Below the pieces are notes generated by a model. The model was given only the letters and a program-made list of their open reading frames with translations. It had not been told where the DNA came from and made no database searches. Below, one piece after another: positions 33,548-41,790 of a DNA stretch of 64,000 nucleotides. Source of the DNA: Usitatibacter rugosus. Its GTDB lineage: Bacteria > Pseudomonadota > Gammaproteobacteria > Burkholderiales > Usitatibacteraceae. Location: contig NZ_CP053069.1 in NCBI RefSeq assembly GCF_013003965.1, positions 3,131,419 through 3,195,418 of the forward strand, in the 5' to 3' direction. A program made the translations under genes and the position numbers. Positions within the stretch are counted from its first letter, which is position 1, and every line of letters begins with the position of its first letter.

Positions 33548-34435
33548 ATGAGCAAGCTGCCATCCCACGAGCGCTATCCGTACTCCGCCATCACGAAGCG
33601 GCCCGAGTACACGTGGCCGGGCGGACAGCGGCTCGCCGTTTACCTCGGCTTGAACCTCGAGCACTTCTCGTTCGGCGAGGGCCTGGGCGCCGTGCTCGGC
33701 CCCGCCTCGCCGCATCCGGACGTGCTCAATCACTCGTGGCGTGAGTACGGCAACCGCGTCGGTGCCTGGCGCATGCTCGATCTCTTCGAGACGCTCAAGG
33801 TCCCGGCGGGCGTGATCCTCAACACCGCGATGTACGACCATGCGCCCGAGCTCGTGGAGGCGTTCGCGAAGCGGGGCGACGAGATGATCGGCCATGGCCA
33901 TACCAACTCGCATCGGCAGGGCGCGCTCGCCGAGGACGAAGAGCGAGCACTGCTGGTGTCGTGCCGCGAGCGCATCGCGAAGGCTTCGGGGAAAGCGCCG
34001 CGCGGCTGGCTCTCGCCGTGGATCTCGGAGAGCGCCGTCACGCCCGACCTCCTCGCCGAGACGGGCTATCGCTACACGCTCAACTGGTGCCACGACGACC
34101 AGCCGTCGCGCTTCGCGACGCGCACCGGCGCCCTCTGGTCGATCCCCTACCCGCAGGAGCTGAACGACATCCCGATGATCATGGCCCGGCAGATGGACGC
34201 GCGGGACTTCTGCGACCTCATCGTGGACAACTTCGACGAGATGCTCGAGCAATCGACAGGACAACCCCTCGTGATGGGCATCGCCATGCACGCCTACATC
34301 CTCGGCCAGCCCTACCGGCTGCGCCACCTGCGCCGGGCCCTGCAGCACATTGCCGCCGCAAAGAACGCGTGGATCACCACGCCGGGCGCGATCCTCGATC
34401 ACGTCGAGTCCCTGCCCGACGGGGTGGTCGCATGA
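33548..34435 (+). CDS. Polysaccharide deacetylase-fold hydrolase (PuuE-like)
   Basis: A 295-residue NodB-fold hydrolase. It has the segments VYLGLNLEHFSFGEGLG, the structural WREYGNRVGAWRMLDLFE, the histidine motif IGHGHTNSHRQG, and GIAMHAYILGQPYRL near the end. The layout resembles PuuE-type allantoinases and related cyclic-amide hydrolases more than chitin deacetylases. With an amidase downstream, a role in opening or deacylating an imported amide or ureide is inferred. The ATG at 33548 starts the first conserved segment. Its stop overlaps the amidase start (ATGA). Confidence 0.83.
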   Translation: MSKLPSHERYPYSAITKRPEYTWPGGQRLAVYLGLNLEHFSFGEGLGAVLGPASPHPDVLNHSWREYGNRVGAWRMLDLFETLKVPAGVILNTAMYDHAPELVEAFAKRGDEMIGHGHTNSHRQGALAEDEERALLVSCRERIAKASGKAPRGWLSPWISESAVTPDLLAETGYRYTLNWCHDDQPSRFATRTGALWSIPYPQELNDIPMIMARQMDARDFCDLIVDNFDEMLEQSTGQPLVMGIAMHAYILGQPYRLRHLRRALQHIAAAKNAWITTPGAILDHVESLPDGVVA

Positions 34436-35607
34436 GCGGCGTGCGCGATACCGTCGGCGCGTTCGTTCCGCATGGCCACTTCCGCATCGAGGGCGCCAGG
34501 CTCGGGCCGCTCTCGGGCCTCACGTTCCTCGCCAAGGATCTCTACGACGTCGCGGGTCATCCCACCGGTGCGGGCAATCCCACGTGGCTCGCGACGCACC
34601 CCGTGCCCGCAAAGCACGCCGCATTGGTCGGGCGGCTGCTCGCGGCCGGCGCGACGCTCGTGGGCAAGACGATCACCGACGAGCTCGCCTACAGCACGCA
34701 CGGCGACAACGTGCACTACGGAACGCCGGTGAACGTGAATGCGCCGGGCCGAGTACCCGGCGGCTCGTCGTCGGGCTCCGGCGCGGCCGCGGCCGCTCGC
34801 CTCGCCGATTTCGCGCTCGGGAGCGACACCGGCGGATCGGTCCGCATTCCCGCCTCGTTCTGCGGCGTGTGGGGCATCCGCCCGACCCATGGCCTCGTGC
34901 CGGACGAAGGCGTCGTGAACCTCGCCCCGAGCTACGACACGTGCGGATGGCTCGCCGCCGAAGCCGGAACGTTCGAGCGCGTGGCGAATGCGCTGCTGCC
35001 TCCGGCGCCCGCCTTCACGCAAGCCTTCATCCTCGAGGACGCATGGGCGCTCGCGGACCCGGAGGTGCAGCCGTTGCTCGAATCGGTGGCCGCGGCCGTG
35101 GCGCGTCTCGTGGGGCCACCGCGGCGCATCAGGATCTGCGACTCCGACCTCGAGTCCTGGCGCAAGACCTACCTCGGCGTGTCGGCGTACGAGGCGTGGC
35201 AAGTGCACGGTGCGTGGATCGAAGCCGCGAAGCCGGTGTTCGGCCCGGCGATCGGGCAGCGCTTCGCCTACGCCAAGACCGTGACCGATGGGGACTTCGC
35301 CGCAGCGACTCGCGAGCGCGAACGCATCGCGACGCACGTGCATGCCGTGATCGGTTCCGGCGGCGTGGCGATCCTTCCCAGTACGGCAGGCCCCGCCCCT
35401 CGCGTCGACGCGTCGCCCGAAGAGGTCGATGCGTTCCGCATGCGTATGCTGAGGATCACGAGCATCGCCGGACATGCACGCTTGCCGCAGGTGAGCATGC
35501 CGCTTCGCGGATCGTCCGGATTGCCGATCGGCATTTCGCTGATGGGTCCGGCGGGCTCCGATCGTGCCCTCGTGGCCCTCGCCCTCGAAGTGGCCCGAAA
35601 CAACTAG
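34432..35607 (+). CDS. Amidase-signature enzyme
   Basis: Hydrolyses a carboxylic amide; 391 residues. The Ser-cisSer-Lys triad is visible: Lys35 in FLAKDLYDV, the glycine/serine stretch PGGSSSGSGAAAAA (about 109-122) and the nucleophile region SDTGGSVRIPASFCGVWG (serine near 136). Lys to nucleophile spacing is normal. It is translationally coupled to the deacetylase-fold gene. Together with the Liv-type importer it probably forms a catabolic unit for an amide substrate, which I cannot name. Confidence 0.9.
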   Translation: MSGVRDTVGAFVPHGHFRIEGARLGPLSGLTFLAKDLYDVAGHPTGAGNPTWLATHPVPAKHAALVGRLLAAGATLVGKTITDELAYSTHGDNVHYGTPVNVNAPGRVPGGSSSGSGAAAAARLADFALGSDTGGSVRIPASFCGVWGIRPTHGLVPDEGVVNLAPSYDTCGWLAAEAGTFERVANALLPPAPAFTQAFILEDAWALADPEVQPLLESVAAAVARLVGPPRRIRICDSDLESWRKTYLGVSAYEAWQVHGAWIEAAKPVFGPAIGQRFAYAKTVTDGDFAAATRERERIATHVHAVIGSGGVAILPSTAGPAPRVDASPEEVDAFRMRMLRITSIAGHARLPQVSMPLRGSSGLPIGISLMGPAGSDRALVALALEVARNN

Positions 35608-35613
35608 CCAAAT

Positions 35614-35634
35614 AAATGGGGTCAGACTCCATTT
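35614..35634. repeat. REP-like palindrome, left of RAYT 2
   Basis: AAATGGGGTC, A, GACTCCATTT, seven bases after the amidase stop. It is the left arm of the RAYT 2 module. Confidence 0.9.
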
Positions 35635-35698
35635 AAGTTAATTCCCTGATTTTTTCGCGCTGGCGTCCTCCAATCGCCTGCCATTGCGTTGTGCACGC

Positions 35699-36397
35699 AT
35701 GGCCAGATTGCCCCGCTGTTTCGTGGAAGGCGTTCCCATGCATGTGATCGTGCGAGGAAACGACCGCCAGGACACATTCCGCACCGAGGGCGATCGCCTG
35801 TTCTTCCACCGCTGCCTTACAGAGCTTTCGCGCGAAACCGGGGTCGATGTGCATGCCTATGTCCTGATGGCGAATCACGTCCACCTTCTGGTCACGGGAC
35901 GCGACTCAGCCGCCGTCCCAGACCTCGTGCAACGGCTTGGGCGGCGCTACGTGGGCTACTTCAATTACCTTCACAAACGAACAGGCACATTGTGGGAAGG
36001 ACGCTACAAGGCGACGCTTGTCGAGGCCGAGCGCTACTTTCTCACCTGCCAGCGATACGTAGAACTCAATCCGGTCCGTGCAGGAATCGCCGGCCATCCC
36101 GCGAACTTCCGCTGGTCGAGTCATCGGCGCCTGGCCTTGGGTTGCTCCGATGACCTCGTTACGCCGCACTCCCTCTACGAGAACCTCGGCGATGACGAAA
36201 GCTCGCGACAACTCGCCTATCGGGCACTTTTCGAGGTGGACCTCGATGCCGATACGCTTGAGCGCATTCGCTCCACTGCGCAAAAGGGATGGGTGCTGGG
36301 GGATCCGGACTTCCAGGCCCGCGTCGAGGGGCGAGGCAATCGCCGCTCCGCGCCACGTCCCCGCGGCCGCCCTCGGAAAAATCCCGAATTAACCTAA
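35699..36397 (+). CDS. REP-associated tyrosine transposase (RAYT), copy 2
   Basis: A 232-residue HUH/Y1 transposase, clearly a diverged relative of copy 1 with the same motif positions: HVIVRGNDRQ, H60-V-H62 in MANHVHLLVTG, RRYVGYFN (Tyr84/Tyr87), TGTLWEGRYKA and YVELNPVRAGIA. The C-terminal tail is basic (RRSAPRPRGRPRKN). Codon use looks less GC-biased than in neighbours, hinting at separate acquisition. It is flanked by inverted REPs that do not reach into the coding region. Confidence 0.9.
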   Translation: MARLPRCFVEGVPMHVIVRGNDRQDTFRTEGDRLFFHRCLTELSRETGVDVHAYVLMANHVHLLVTGRDSAAVPDLVQRLGRRYVGYFNYLHKRTGTLWEGRYKATLVEAERYFLTCQRYVELNPVRAGIAGHPANFRWSSHRRLALGCSDDLVTPHSLYENLGDDESSRQLAYRALFEVDLDADTLERIRSTAQKGWVLGDPDFQARVEGRGNRRSAPRPRGRPRKNPELT

Positions 36398-36416
36398 ATG
36401 GAGTCTGACCCCATTT
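36396..36416. repeat. REP-like palindrome, right of RAYT 2
   Basis: AAATGGAGTC, T, GACCCCATTT, inverted relative to the left copy. Confidence 0.9.
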
Positions 36417-36426
36417 ATTCAGGTAA

Positions 36427-36446
36427 TTATGGTCTGACCCTATTTA
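36427..36446. repeat. REP-like palindrome, degenerate
   Basis: ATTATGGTCTGACCCTATTTA, lacking two of the four Gs. It contains the stop codon (36444-36446) of the minus-strand GGDEF-EAL gene. Confidence 0.65.
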
Positions 36447-38756
36447 CGAGGGGCGCGAGTCGCGCAGCTTCTCGGCGAGCGCCGGGGCGCTGAGCGGCAC
36501 CGAGAAGTAGAAGCCCTGGGCCTCGTCGCAGCCGTTCGCGGTGAGGAACGCGAGCTGCTGCGCCGTCTCCACGCCCTCGCCGACCACGCGCAAATTGAGG
36601 CTCTTCGCAAGGCCGATGATGCCGCGCGTCAACGCGGCTCCGCGCTCGTCGATCGAGATGTCGTGGATGAAGGACTTGTCCACCTTGAGCTTGTCCACGT
36701 GCAGGCGCTTCAGGTACGAGAGGCTCGAGTAGCCGGTGCCGAAGTCGTCGATGGCGAGCTTGAAGCCCTGGCGCGAAAGTGCCTCGAGCACGCCGGTGGC
36801 CATCTCGACCTCGGAGAGCAGCACGCTCTCGGTCACCTCGAACTCGATCTGCGCGGGCTTGCGGCCGTAGTCCTGCATCGCCCTTTGCAGCACGTCGAGC
36901 AGGTTCTTCTGCCGAAGCTGGATCCCCGAGAGGTTCACGCGCACCGGGATCTCGCGCAGTCCCGCCGCGGTCCACGTGCGGCTCTGCCGGCACGCCTCGC
37001 GGATCACCCACTCGCCGATGTCGAGGATCAGCCCCGAATCCTCGGCGATGGGGATGAAGCGCGCGGGCGGCACGATGCCCATCTCGGGATGGCGCCAGCG
37101 CAGCAGCGCCTCGGCGCCGACGATGGGACGGCCCGCGCCCAGCGCGTAGATCGGCTGGTATTCGAGGTAGAACTCCTCGCGCGCGAGGCCGCGGCGCATG
37201 CTGTTCTCGAGGATGAGGCGCTCGGAGATGCGCGCGTTCATCTCCTCCTTGAAGAAGCTGCACTGGTTCCTGCCCATCGCCTTCGAGTGGTACATCGCCG
37301 CGTCGGCGTTGCGGATCAGCACCGGCAGCTCCGCGCCGTCCGCGGGATAGAGGCTGATGCCGATCGAGGGCGTGACCACGAGCTCGTAGCCTTCGACGTC
37401 GTAGGGATTGGAGAGCTCGCGCGCGATCTCCGAGGCCACGTGCGCCGCTTTCTCCGCGCTCCCCACCTCGGGCAGCAGCACGAGGAACTCGTCGCCCCCG
37501 TGGCGGCAGACCGTGTCGGTGGCGCGCACCACGTGCACCAGCCGCGTGGCGATCTGCTTCAGGAGGCGATCGCCCACGTGGTGGCCGAGCGAATCGTTGA
37601 TGGTCTTGAAACGATCGAGGTCGATGAACGCGAGCGCCATCGGCTGTCCCGTGCGGTCCGACGAGCGCACCGCGTGGCCGAAGCGCGCGGCCAGCAGGCT
37701 GCGGTTGGGCAGCCCGGTGAGGAAGTCATAGTCGGCGAGCTCGCGGATCTTCGCTTCGTAGCGCTTGCGCTCGGTGACGTCCGTTCCCACGCCGCGATAG
37801 CCCGTGAAGCGCCCGGCGTTGTCGAACACCGGCTCGCCCGACACCGAAACCCAGCGCTCCTCGCCGGAGGACCGCATGAAGGTGAACTCGAAGCCGCGGA
37901 AGGGCTCGCGCGCCTCGAGCTGCCGCCGGTGGGCCACCCACTGGTCCTCGGTGAGGCCGCCGTAGCCCTGCTCCCAGCGCGCGCGGCCTACGAGGCTTTC
38001 GGGCACCTCGCCCAGGTTGGCGAGGCCCTGCGACATCATCGTGAAGCGGAACTGCGCGTCCTGCTCCCAGTACCAGTCGGACGACATCTCGAGCAGGCTC
38101 TTGAAGCGCGCCTCGCTCGCCTCGCGCTGCTGCTCGGCGCGCTTCCTCGCGGTGATGTCGACGCGAAAGCCGATCACGCCGCCGTCCTTCGTCTTGCGGT
38201 CGGAGATCAGCAGCCAGTACTTGTCGCCGTGGAGGAACTCGTAGTCGCGCTCGTCGGGATTGAGGTGGTAGTCCAGGCGCGCGCGGACGTATTCCTCCTC
38301 GGAGAGTCCGGTGCGCGACTCGAAGCCACGCCGGTAGTACGCGCGCGCGATTTCCGAGTAGGGCGTACCGGGGATGAGGAGGTCGGCCACTTCCGCATAG
38401 ATCTCGCGGAAGCGCTTGTTGCAGAAGACGACGCGGTCGTCGGCCCCGTAGAGCACCACCCCGGGCTCGAGGTGGTCCATGGCCGCGACCACCAGGTCGA
38501 GCTGGCCCTGGGCCGATTCGACCAGCGACTCGAATTCGGCAAGCCGTGCCTGGAGGTTGTCCACTAACGCGCGGGGAAATGGGAGTTCTTTGGAAACAGC
38601 ATACTCCGGGCCCCTTGTTGCAGCTGAAACCGGGATGGGTTGCAACTGAAATCCGGCGCGTCCGGCTTTAGTGAAACCGGTCACAGGCGGATTCCGGGGG
38701 GCGGCACATAGTCTTGTCACATGTAGTGAACAGGAAACACCCGCAAGAGCGCACAT
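36444..38756 (-). CDS. PAS-GGDEF-EAL bifunctional cyclic-di-GMP enzyme
   Basis: A signalling protein of up to 770 residues. Two PAS domains (about 85-205 and 212-335) precede a GGDEF domain with intact GGDEF (420-424) and the inhibitory I-site RATD (411-414), and an EAL domain with E549-A-L plus DFGTGYSSLSYLKRL. Both cyclase and phosphodiesterase motifs look active. No transmembrane segment or signal peptide is seen, so it should be cytoplasmic. Numbering uses the first ATG (38756); the first ~60 codons look non-coding, and a GTG at 38564 may be the real start. Confidence 0.88.
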   Translation of the reverse strand: MCALAGVSCSLHVTRLCAAPRNPPVTGFTKAGRAGFQLQPIPVSAATRGPEYAVSKELPFPRALVDNLQARLAEFESLVESAQGQLDLVVAAMDHLEPGVVLYGADDRVVFCNKRFREIYAEVADLLIPGTPYSEIARAYYRRGFESRTGLSEEEYVRARLDYHLNPDERDYEFLHGDKYWLLISDRKTKDGGVIGFRVDITARKRAEQQREASEARFKSLLEMSSDWYWEQDAQFRFTMMSQGLANLGEVPESLVGRARWEQGYGGLTEDQWVAHRRQLEAREPFRGFEFTFMRSSGEERWVSVSGEPVFDNAGRFTGYRGVGTDVTERKRYEAKIRELADYDFLTGLPNRSLLAARFGHAVRSSDRTGQPMALAFIDLDRFKTINDSLGHHVGDRLLKQIATRLVHVVRATDTVCRHGGDEFLVLLPEVGSAEKAAHVASEIARELSNPYDVEGYELVVTPSIGISLYPADGAELPVLIRNADAAMYHSKAMGRNQCSFFKEEMNARISERLILENSMRRGLAREEFYLEYQPIYALGAGRPIVGAEALLRWRHPEMGIVPPARFIPIAEDSGLILDIGEWVIREACRQSRTWTAAGLREIPVRVNLSGIQLRQKNLLDVLQRAMQDYGRKPAQIEFEVTESVLLSEVEMATGVLEALSRQGFKLAIDDFGTGYSSLSYLKRLHVDKLKVDKSFIHDISIDERGAALTRGIIGLAKSLNLRVVGEGVETAQQLAFLTANGCDEAQGFYFSVPLSAPALAEKLRDSRPS

Positions 38757-38835
38757 TCGGCGTCCCGTACGAGGGGATATACCCTCGGCTGGCCGCCACC
38801 CTTTTCAGGACGGGATCGGGGACAATGCCCAGCAC

Positions 38836-39510
38836 ATGGGAATCCTGATCGCCGCCACGATCGTCGTGGGCCTGCTCGTCGACCAACGATGGGCCGCCCA
38901 CGGCCAGCTCGCCGTGAACATCGCGGCCTGGCTGGTCCTCGGGCTGCTGTGGATCCGCAGCGACGCCGCCCGCCGCCCCTTCCTCTTCGCGTGCCTGCTC
39001 TTCGCCACCGCGGGCGAGGTCTTCCTCTCGCTGGTGTGGGGCCTCTACACCTACCGCCTCGACAACATCCCGCTCTTCGTCCCGCCGGGCCACGTGCTGC
39101 TCTTCTGCCTCGGCATGCAGATCGCCGACCGCCTGCCCGCGAAAGCCGAATGGTGGATCGCCGCCGCTTGTGCGCCGGTGATCGTGTTCTTCGCATGGAC
39201 CGGCCGCGACACGCTGGGCCCGCTGCTCTTCGCGATGTTCCTCCTGTGCATGGTCCTGTCGCCTTCGCGCCGGCTCTACGCGGTGATGTTCGTGCTCTCG
39301 CTCGCGATGGAGCTCTACGGCACGTGGCTGGGGAACTGGGCGTGGCACCGCGACGTGCCGGTGCTGGGCCTCAAGGCGGACAACCCACCGGTCGCGGCGG
39401 GCGCCTTCTACTGCGTGCTGGATTTGCTGGTGATGATGACCGGAAACAAATGGGGTCAGACCCCATTTCTTTTCAGTCGCCGGCCAGCCCCAGGTTCACG
39501 CCCAGGGTGA
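38836..39510 (+). CDS. Multi-pass membrane protein with REP-derived C-terminus
   Basis: A 224-residue hydrophobic protein with about seven predicted helices, starting MGILIAATIVVGLLVDQRWA. I do not recognise the family; conserved-looking bits are YGTWLGNWAWHRDVPVLGL and AAGAFYCVLDLLVMM. The coding frame passes straight through a perfect REP (39448-39468), so the last 21 residues (NKWGQTPFLFS and onward) are repeat-derived, and it then overlaps the convergent amidase gene by 38 bases. An ancestral stop may have been lost to the repeat. Confidence 0.72.
   Translation: MGILIAATIVVGLLVDQRWAAHGQLAVNIAAWLVLGLLWIRSDAARRPFLFACLLFATAGEVFLSLVWGLYTYRLDNIPLFVPPGHVLLFCLGMQIADRLPAKAEWWIAAACAPVIVFFAWTGRDTLGPLLFAMFLLCMVLSPSRRLYAVMFVLSLAMELYGTWLGNWAWHRDVPVLGLKADNPPVAAGAFYCVLDLLVMMTGNKWGQTPFLFSRRPAPGSRPG
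39448..39468. repeat. REP-like palindrome, perfect
   Basis: AAATGGGGTC, one A, and its exact reverse complement. It is translated as part of the upstream membrane protein and could also form a hairpin between two convergent genes. Confidence 0.9.
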
Positions 39511-40828
39511 GCTCGCACCAGCGCGCTACCTGAAGCGCGCGTTGGTCTTCCCGGTAGCGCCCGACGATCTGCAGGCCGAGCGGCAGCCCGCGCGGTCCGC
39601 GGCCGGAAGGGATCGTGATCGCGGGCAATCCCGTCTGCGTCCAGAGCGAGTTGAAGCTCGCGTTGCCGGTGTTCGCGTGGCCCTCGGGCGCCTCGCCCGG
39701 CGCGGGCACGGTGAGGATCGCATCGGCGCCGTCGAAGAGGCCGTCCAGCCAGCGCTTGTAGTCCTCGCGCTTCGTGCGCGCCTTCGCGTACTGCTCGGGC
39801 GTCACGCGATGGCCGCGGTCGAGCAGCTCGGTCAGCGCGGGCGAGAGGCGCACGCGGTGTCGCGACTCGACGAGCGCGAAGCTCTTGACCGCGTCGCTCG
39901 CCATGATGGTCATCACGACTTCCCACGCGTCCTCGAAGGCGCGCGGCAGCGGCACTTCGCGCACCGGAGCGCCGGCGTCCTTGAGCGTTGCGACCACCTC
40001 GTTGAAGTTGGCCTGCTGGATCTCGGAGGCGAGCGGCCATTTCGCCGTCTTCACCACCGCGAGGCGCGGAGCCTGCGCGAGCGGCTCGAGCGGCACGGCG
40101 AGCGTGTGTTGCGCTCCGCGCACGAGCGTGGCCTCGTCGCGCGAATCGGGGCCCATGAGGCAGGCGGCGAACCAGGCCGCATCGTCCACGCTGCGCGCGA
40201 AGACGCCGACCGTGTCGAGCGTCGAGCTGAAGGGATGCACGCCGGTGCGCGAGATCGCGCCGAACGTCGGCTTGTAGCCCACCACGCCGCAGAAGGCCGC
40301 GGGGCGGATCACCGAGCCCAGGGTCTGCGTGCCGATCGCGACGGGAACGAAGCCCGCGGCGACCGCGGCCGCCGAACCGGACGAAGAGCCGCCCGGCGTA
40401 TGCGCGGTGTTCCACGGATTGCGCGTCTTGCCCGGATGGCGGAACGCGAACTCCGTCGTGACGGTCTTGCCCATCACGATCCCGCCCAACGCTTCCAGGC
40501 GGCGCACCGCGGCCGCGGAGGTCGTCGGCACGTGGCTCGCGAAGATCGGCGTGCCATATCGCGTGGGGATGCCGCGGGTGTTGATGATGTCCTTCACGCC
40601 GACGGGAATGCCGAAGAGCGGGAGGTCGCCGAGGATGCCGCCGCCGCGCTCTTCCGCTTCGGCCATCGCACGCGAGGGTTCGAACCATTCCCAGGCCCGG
40701 ATCTCGGAATCGAGCGCGGAGATCCGCCGGGAACAAGCGCCGATGAGGTCCATCACCGTGATGCGGCCCTCCCGGAGGGCGCGCAGCGCGTCGAGGAGGC
40801 CAAGGGCGTGGAGGTCCATGGCCCGCAT
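39473..40828 (-). CDS. Amidase-signature enzyme, second copy
   Basis: An amide hydrolase of about 451 residues. The triad is visible: Lys in PVGVKDIINTRG, HTPGGSSSGSAAAVAAG and the nucleophile region GTQTLGSVIRPAAFCG. It resembles the AtzF/GatA-like branch of amidases acting on small amides. Start: ATG 40828 is taken; ATG 40819 or GTG 40849 are possible. It is not close in sequence to the amidase at 34432. Its 3' end overlaps the membrane protein gene, and it follows the HbpS-like gene on the same strand. Confidence 0.88.
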   Translation of the reverse strand: MRAMDLHALGLLDALRALREGRITVMDLIGACSRRISALDSEIRAWEWFEPSRAMAEAEERGGGILGDLPLFGIPVGVKDIINTRGIPTRYGTPIFASHVPTTSAAAVRRLEALGGIVMGKTVTTEFAFRHPGKTRNPWNTAHTPGGSSSGSAAAVAAGFVPVAIGTQTLGSVIRPAAFCGVVGYKPTFGAISRTGVHPFSSTLDTVGVFARSVDDAAWFAACLMGPDSRDEATLVRGAQHTLAVPLEPLAQAPRLAVVKTAKWPLASEIQQANFNEVVATLKDAGAPVREVPLPRAFEDAWEVVMTIMASDAVKSFALVESRHRVRLSPALTELLDRGHRVTPEQYAKARTKREDYKRWLDGLFDGADAILTVPAPGEAPEGHANTGNASFNSLWTQTGLPAITIPSGRGPRGLPLGLQIVGRYREDQRALQVARWCELTLGVNLGLAGD

Positions 40829-40915
40829 TTTGCCTGTTAAGCCCTGCACCGCGAAAGGGCAGCGCGCCGGAGGGTTTTTGGACGGCGGACCTAAAGCCCT
40901 GAAATTACTGGGTTT

Positions 40916-41329
40916 TTACCCGGCGATGACGGCCGCGCCGGCCATCGCGACGATCTCGTCATCCGAGGCCTTCACGCCCGAGACGCCGATCGCGCCGACG
41001 ATGGCGCCCTCCGATTCGAGCGGCACGCCGCCCTGCAGCATGGCGAAGGGTCCCGGCACCGAGAGGAACGCACTGCGGCCGCCGTTCACCATCTCCTCGA
41101 GGATTCGCGTCGGCCGCTTCCACGCGACCGCGGCGCGCGCCTTGCCGAGCGCGGTCTCGATGGAAGACCACTGCGCACCGTCCAGCCGCTGCAAGAGGAC
41201 CGCGTGGCCGCCGTCATCGACGATCGCGATCACGACCTTCCAGCCGTTCTTCGCCGCCGTCGCCTCGCAGGCCGCCATCGCCGCGCGTGCCGCCTCCAGG
41301 GAGAGGGTCTTCTTCAGGGGCAGTTCCAT
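40916..41329 (-). CDS. HbpS/GlcG-like protein
   Basis: A 137-residue protein of the Haem_degrading/GlcG (HbpS) family. Recognised by LEAARAAMAACEATAAKNGW, VVIAIVDDGGHAVLLQRLDG, the FAMLQGGVPLESEGAIVGAI core and the SDDEIVAMAG helix. Members bind haem or cobalamin or are found near catabolic genes; the role here is unknown. The start overlaps the 3' part of the LysR-like frame. Confidence 0.85.
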   Translation of the reverse strand: MELPLKKTLSLEAARAAMAACEATAAKNGWKVVIAIVDDGGHAVLLQRLDGAQWSSIETALGKARAAVAWKRPTRILEEMVNGGRSAFLSVPGPFAMLQGGVPLESEGAIVGAIGVSGVKASDDEIVAMAGAAVIAG

Positions 41330-41744
41330 CGTTCGCTTCCTCGGGGGGCGGGAGCGCGGATGATACCGCCCCGGGCATGCCCTCCACGTCGAGCGTGAGG
41401 CGCAACCCCGCGCCGGTCATCGCGACGCGTGCCGTGGCCGGCATCATCTGCGGCGCGAGATCGCGCTGCGACTCGAAGCGATCGAAGGCCGCGTAGATGT
41501 CCTCGCAGAGGAGGGCGAGCCTGCGCCCGGTGTCGGTGGGCTCCATGCGGCCGCAGCGATGCTGCAACAGCGGCTCGCCCAGGGTATCGGTGAGCTTGCG
41601 CAGGTGTCCCGAGATCGTGGGCTGCGCGAGCGACAGCTCCTCGGCGGCACGCGTGACGCTGCCATGGCGCACGCACGCCTCGAAGGCCATCAGTTGGGGA
41701 AGGAATCCGTGTCGGAAGTAACGGCGACGTTGAGCTCGAGCCAA
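41214..41744 (-). CDS. LysR-type DNA-binding domain protein, lacking the effector domain
   Basis: The first ~95 residues are a normal LysR helix-turn-helix domain (FLPQLMAFEACVRHGSVTRA, AQPTISGHLRKLTDTLGEPL, PTDTGRRLALLCEDI). The rest (to residue 176) is unrelated to the LysR effector domain, is rich in Gly/Glu/Asp/Arg and overlaps the HbpS-like gene by 116 bases. It is either a truncated LysR or a DNA-binding-only regulator. Translation probably starts at the TTG (41744): GGAGAG lies five bases ahead. The gene is preceded by a manganese-type riboswitch. Confidence 0.6.
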   Translation of the reverse strand: MARAQRRRYFRHGFLPQLMAFEACVRHGSVTRAAEELSLAQPTISGHLRKLTDTLGEPLLQHRCGRMEPTDTGRRLALLCEDIYAAFDRFESQRDLAPQMMPATARVAMTGAGLRLTLDVEGMPGAVSSALPPPEEANDGTAPEEDPLPGGGTRGDGGLRGDGGEERLEGRDRDRR

Positions 41745-41758
41745 GGTGTCTCTCCATG

Positions 41759-41790
41759 GGTTCGTTAGCCAAAGGTCTCGCTAACGAACC
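41759..41790 (-). promoter_or_regulatory. Hairpin, likely expression platform of the riboswitch
   Basis: Arms GGTTCGTTAGC and GCTAACGAACC (11 bp, perfect) with a 10-base loop that contains the 3' strand of the aptamer P1 stem. It ends three bases before the GGAGAG ribosome binding site of the LysR-like gene and has no T-run. Mutually exclusive pairing with P1 suggests control of translation. Confidence 0.55.

Larger units (their letters stand above)
35611..36420. mobile_element. RAYT module 2 with extended inverted ends
   Basis: The RAYT gene at 35699-36397 is framed by inverted repeats that are longer than the REP itself: the left end reads (minus strand) GAATTAACTTAAATGG... and the right end GAATTAACCTAAATGG..., continuing through the REP to TTATT. 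The arms are about 33 bp with one mismatch. The unit is ~0.8 kb and sits between the amidase and the GGDEF-EAL gene. Confidence 0.8.

Noticed and set aside
28448-35634. Composite transposon made of two RAYT modules
   Set aside because: The two RAYTs are diverged and their ends differ, RAYTs are not known to move intervening DNA, and no target duplication is visible; kept only as a bracketed-island observation.
39448-39468. REP as an intrinsic terminator
   Set aside because: It is a perfect hairpin, but no T-run follows on either strand and it is inside an open reading frame.
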